Shown: one piece after another, positions 5,469 through 6,888 of the stretch | Numbering within the stretch: the stretch's first letter is position 1 | How the letters are laid out: each line of letters opens with the position of its first letter | Assembly (NCBI GenBank): GCA_003164075.1 | Contig: PLRZ01000721.1 | Location: 17,210-24,097 of the forward strand | From: Bryobacterales bacterium | Lineage (GTDB): Bacteria; Acidobacteriota; Terriglobia; Bryobacterales; Bryobacteraceae | Direction of reading: 5' to 3' | Length of the DNA: 6,888 nucleotides | Translations under genes and position numbers: made by a program | The notes under the pieces: model-generated | Told to the model about the DNA's origin: nothing | The model's input: only the letters and a program-made list of their open reading frames with translations | Databases searched by the model: none

Positions 5469-6888
5469 ATGACCGCCAACGCCCAGACCCTGACGCAGCG
5501 CCTCGCCGCCGGACGCCTGCCGATGAACGACGCCCTGCGTTACGCCGTGCAGATTGTGGATGCCTTGCGGCACGCGCATGAAGAGGGCTACTGCCACGGA
5601 GCGTTGACGCCGGATGCCGTGATATTGACGGGCGCAAGCGTGGAGTTGGTCCCGGCGCAGCCCGGGGCGGTCGGAGCTCTCACCCCGTACACTGCGCCTG
5701 AGTTGCTCCAGGGGCAAGCGCCGGACGCCCGCACGGACATCTTTTCTCTGGGCGCGCTGCTTTACGAGATGTTCACCGGCCAGCGTGCATTTGCCGGTGA
5801 GAGCGCCGAAGAGTTGGCTGTATCCATCGAAAACTCGATGCCTGTGCCCATCGGCGACACGGCGCTTGACCGCCTGGTGCTGAACTGTCTGGTCAAGGAT
5901 CCGGCGGGCCGCTGGCAGCGCGTCCAGCAGATCCACATGGAGTTCAAAATCCTGATCTTCTCCGCGAGGCGCGCGCAATCCGCCGGCTTGCCGCGCCAGC
6001 CGGACGCCGCGCTCCAGGCCGAGTTGCGGCAGGTGGAATCCCGCCTGGCGGTGCGTTTGGAACAGCAGTTTGGAGAGGCGGCAGCCGGGCTGCGGCACTT
6101 ATCCGCCCAACTGCCGCGGTTGGAATCCCACCTGACGGCGCGCCTGGAAGAACAGTACGGCGAGACGACGGCTGCATTACGGCACGTGGCCGCCGAGTTG
6201 CCGTTGATGGAATCGCATCTGTCGTCGCGCCTGGAACAGCGGTGTGGCGAGGCGCTGGCCGATGTGCGACATCTGTCTGCCGAGTTGCCGCAGATGGAAT
6301 CGCGGCTGACGTCGCGCCTGGAGCAGCATGAAGCAGCGTTGGCTGGCGTGCAGCAAGTGGCCGCCGAGCTACCGCAGTTGGAATTGCGGCTGACGTCGCG
6401 GTTGGAGCAGCATGAAGCGGCGTTGGCCGCCGAGTTGCCGCAGATGGAATCGCGGCTGACCTCGCGGTTGGAGCAGCATGAAGCGGCGTTGGCCGCCGAG
6501 TTGCCGCAGATGGAATCGCGCCTCACCTCGCGGTTGGAGCGGGATGAAGCAGCGTTGGCTGGCGTGCAGCAAGCGGCCGCCGAATTGCCGCAGATGGAAC
6601 TGCGGCTGACGTCGCGGTTGGAGCAGCATGAAGGCGTGTTGGCAGGCGTGCAGCAAGTGGCGGCCGAATTGCCGCAGATGGAATCGCGGCTGACGTCGCG
6701 GTTGGAGCAGCACGAAGAGGCGTTGGCTGGCGTGCAGCAAGCGGCCGCCGAATTGCGGCAGATGGAACTGCGGCTGACGTCGCGGTTGGAGCAGCACGAA
6801 GGGGTGTTGGCTGGCGTGCAGCAAGCGGCGGCCGAATTGCCGCAGATGGAATTGCGGCTGACTTCGCGGTTGGAGCAGCATGAAGCAG
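5469..6888 (+). CDS. N-lobe-less pseudokinase with tandem coiled-coil repeats (3' end off window)
   Basis: 473 residues are seen and no stop is reached. Residues about 19-162 match the C-lobe of bacterial Hanks-type Ser/Thr kinases. DALRYAVQIVDALRHAHEEG (21-40) resembles helix E; YTAPELLQG (74-82) holds the APE motif, DIFSLGALLYEMFTG (90-104) is subdomain IX, and CLVKDPAGRW (140-149) carries the conserved Arg148. The catalytic loop is degenerate: H43-G-A-L-T-P-D-A50 replaces HRDLKPxN, losing the catalytic Asp and the metal-binding Asn. No DFG is seen between residues 55 and 70. The whole N-lobe (glycine loop and VAxK lysine) is absent; an in-frame stop at 5439-5441 precedes the ATG, and no N-lobe motif is seen upstream. 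It should be unable to phosphorylate and probably serves in binding or scaffolding. From about 184 the protein is 22-29-residue repeats rich in Leu, Glu, Gln, Ala and Arg, probably coiled coil. A membrane segment or effector domain may follow beyond the window. Confidence 0.82.
   Translation, partial: MTANAQTLTQRLAAGRLPMNDALRYAVQIVDALRHAHEEGYCHGALTPDAVILTGASVELVPAQPGAVGALTPYTAPELLQGQAPDARTDIFSLGALLYEMFTGQRAFAGESAEELAVSIENSMPVPIGDTALDRLVLNCLVKDPAGRWQRVQQIHMEFKILIFSARRAQSAGLPRQPDAALQAELRQVESRLAVRLEQQFGEAAAGLRHLSAQLPRLESHLTARLEEQYGETTAALRHVAAELPLMESHLSSRLEQRCGEALADVRHLSAELPQMESRLTSRLEQHEAALAGVQQVAAELPQLELRLTSRLEQHEAALAAELPQMESRLTSRLEQHEAALAAELPQMESRLTSRLERDEAALAGVQQAAAELPQMELRLTSRLEQHEGVLAGVQQVAAELPQMESRLTSRLEQHEEALAGVQQAAAELRQMELRLTSRLEQHEGVLAGVQQAAAELPQMELRLTSRLEQHEA
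6018..6888 (+). repeat. in-frame tandem repeats of the pseudokinase tail (22-29 codons each)
   Basis: Eleven repeat anchors (usually AELPQME) occur at residues 186, 215, 244, 273, 301, 323, 345, 373, 401, 429 and 457. The steps are 29, 29, 29, 28, 22, 22, 28, 28, 28 and 28 residues (87, 84 or 66 bp). A typical unit is LAGVQQVAAELPQ then MESRLTSRLEQHEAA; the two 22-residue units lack the segment around GVQQ. The first three units are divergent (QYGETTAALRH, RCGEALADVRH), while the later ones are nearly identical at the DNA level, which points to recent duplication or gene conversion. 28 residues equal four heptads, fitting a continuous coiled coil. The array runs off the window. Confidence 0.9.

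Noticed and set aside
5762..6881. Two minus-strand open frames over the tandem repeats (5762-6526 and 6369-6881)
   Set aside because: They are repetitive mirror translations of the pseudokinase tail; the plus frame continues an obvious kinase-like domain and has a start and ribosome-binding site.
6250..6888. Regular repeats resembling a CRISPR array
   Set aside because: The units are adjacent, 66-87 bp, always in one coding frame, and the parts between conserved blocks are themselves repeated, so there are no unique spacers.

Overview
The window looks like a chromosomal stretch from a GC-rich, soil-type bacterium. The best guess is an acidobacterium of the Solibacter/Bryobacterales kind. This is inferred from style: a GC-rich third codon position, a Ser/Thr-kinase-like protein with a long repetitive tail, a small tad-type cluster and abundant small dispersed repeats. 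No rRNA, tRNA or housekeeping marker is present to prove it.

Layout. Positions 1-138 are repeat debris: a 25-bp repeat cut by the window edge and an 82-bp palindromic element. A small secreted, highly charged protein lies on the minus strand (144-389). It is divergent from an unrecognised Ala/Thr/Pro-rich protein on the plus strand (549-1394); the gap between them carries a perfect 8-bp inverted repeat. A gene-free stretch (1395-1678) holds a second, fuller copy of the dispersed element, with near-perfect terminal inverted repeats. A tight three-gene plus-strand operon follows (1679-3742): a TadG-like protein with a glycine-rich beta-solenoid-like C-terminal part, then two TadE-like pseudopilins. 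The genes are separated by 1 nt and by a TAATG overlap. No other Tad/Flp machinery is visible. A convergent spacer (3743-3935) carries the second copy of the 25-bp repeat and a GC hairpin.

On the minus strand, a small zinc-ribbon protein (4929-5252) is followed with no gap by a zinc-dependent succinylglutamate desuccinylase/aspartoacylase-family hydrolase (3936-4928). Diverging from them, after a 216-nt spacer with AT-rich repeats and a hairpin that overlaps the ribosome-binding site, is a partial plus-strand gene (5469 to the window end). It encodes a kinase-fold protein without an N-lobe and with the catalytic motifs lost (a pseudokinase), followed by at least eleven coiled-coil-like tandem repeats. 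It has no stop codon in the window.

The most unusual items are the pseudokinase/tandem-repeat protein and its leader hairpin, the two-copy palindromic element, and the short repeat whose two differences are both synonymous in one reading frame.
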